From positions 1 to 6,274 of the forward strand of contig JAJYMR010000171.1 of NCBI GenBank assembly GCA_021786815.1: a DNA stretch of 6,274 bases. The letters are read 5' to 3'. The translations under genes were made by a program, and so were the position numbers. The DNA comes from Deltaproteobacteria bacterium. GTDB taxonomy: Bacteria; Desulfobacterota; Binatia; Binatales; Binataceae. The stretch's first letter is position 1. Every line of letters begins with the position of its first letter. A model generated the notes under the pieces. The model had not been told where the DNA came from, did no database searches, and saw only the letters and a list, made by a program, of their open reading frames with translations. Of the stretch, positions 6,210-6,274 are shown one piece after another.

Positions 6210-6274
6210 GGAGACGCCAGAACTCCTGCCATGATGCCTTGCTGCCAGGCCGATTGGAACGAGGCTTCGATCGT
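6206..6274 (-). pseudogene. Upstream fragment of the IS-interrupted gene (runs off window)
   Basis: This is the flank on the other side of the IS. Joining it to 5033 with one CTAG gives a minus-strand reading frame without stops that continues into the 4839-5033 segment, but the residues in that frame (GLAARHHGRSSGVSLAADQN) look poor. A second frame reads SFQSAWQQGIMAGVLASP, is more protein-like with more G/C at third positions, and ends in a TAG formed by the target CTAG. So either the interrupted gene has another one-base indel just upstream of the insertion, or a different gene ends here. No start codon is available in the fragment for the first frame. The remaining 5' part, including any signal peptide, is outside the window. 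Confidence 0.45.

Overview
The window is a high-GC bacterial chromosome segment with two unlike halves. The left half (about 1-2972, all on the minus strand) is a housekeeping cluster in the order queA, tgt, yajC, secD. It couples the last steps of queuosine tRNA modification to two accessory subunits of the Sec translocon. The composition, gene order and protein sequences suggest a Gram-negative, deltaproteobacteria-like or related uncultured phylum. That placement is inference from sequence feel only, with no search behind it.

The housekeeping genes are tightly packed. The queA/tgt and tgt/yajC junctions both use the same overlapping stop-start TGATG. secD begins with GTG 34 bases after yajC and runs off the left edge, so only its first 136 codons are present. 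An extended -10 element about 33 bases upstream of queA is the only promoter candidate I could find. No preQ1 riboswitch is recognisable.

The right half (about 3082-6274) is accessory. It holds an exported protein with an FG-GAP/EF-hand-like calcium loop (3082-4005, minus). Immediately upstream of it is a degraded gene (minus, remains at 4027-5033 and 6206-6274). Its readable part looks like a surface protein: an Ig-like beta-rich segment, a Ser/Pro/Gly linker, and a lysozyme/soluble lytic transglycosylase-like domain. That gene has at least three lesions: insertion of an IS5-family element, an in-frame amber codon, and a one-base frameshift near its 3' end that hides the last conserved motif. 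A fourth frame conflict is possible upstream of the insertion.

The IS element is complete: 1172 bp at 5034-6205, with 17-bp terminal inverted repeats matching at 16 positions, a perfect CTAG target duplication, and an intact DDE transposase on the plus strand. This points to a recent insertion. The pseudogene and the FG-GAP-like gene are 21 bases apart in the same orientation and may have formed a two-gene secreted unit. That pair is the least familiar biology here.
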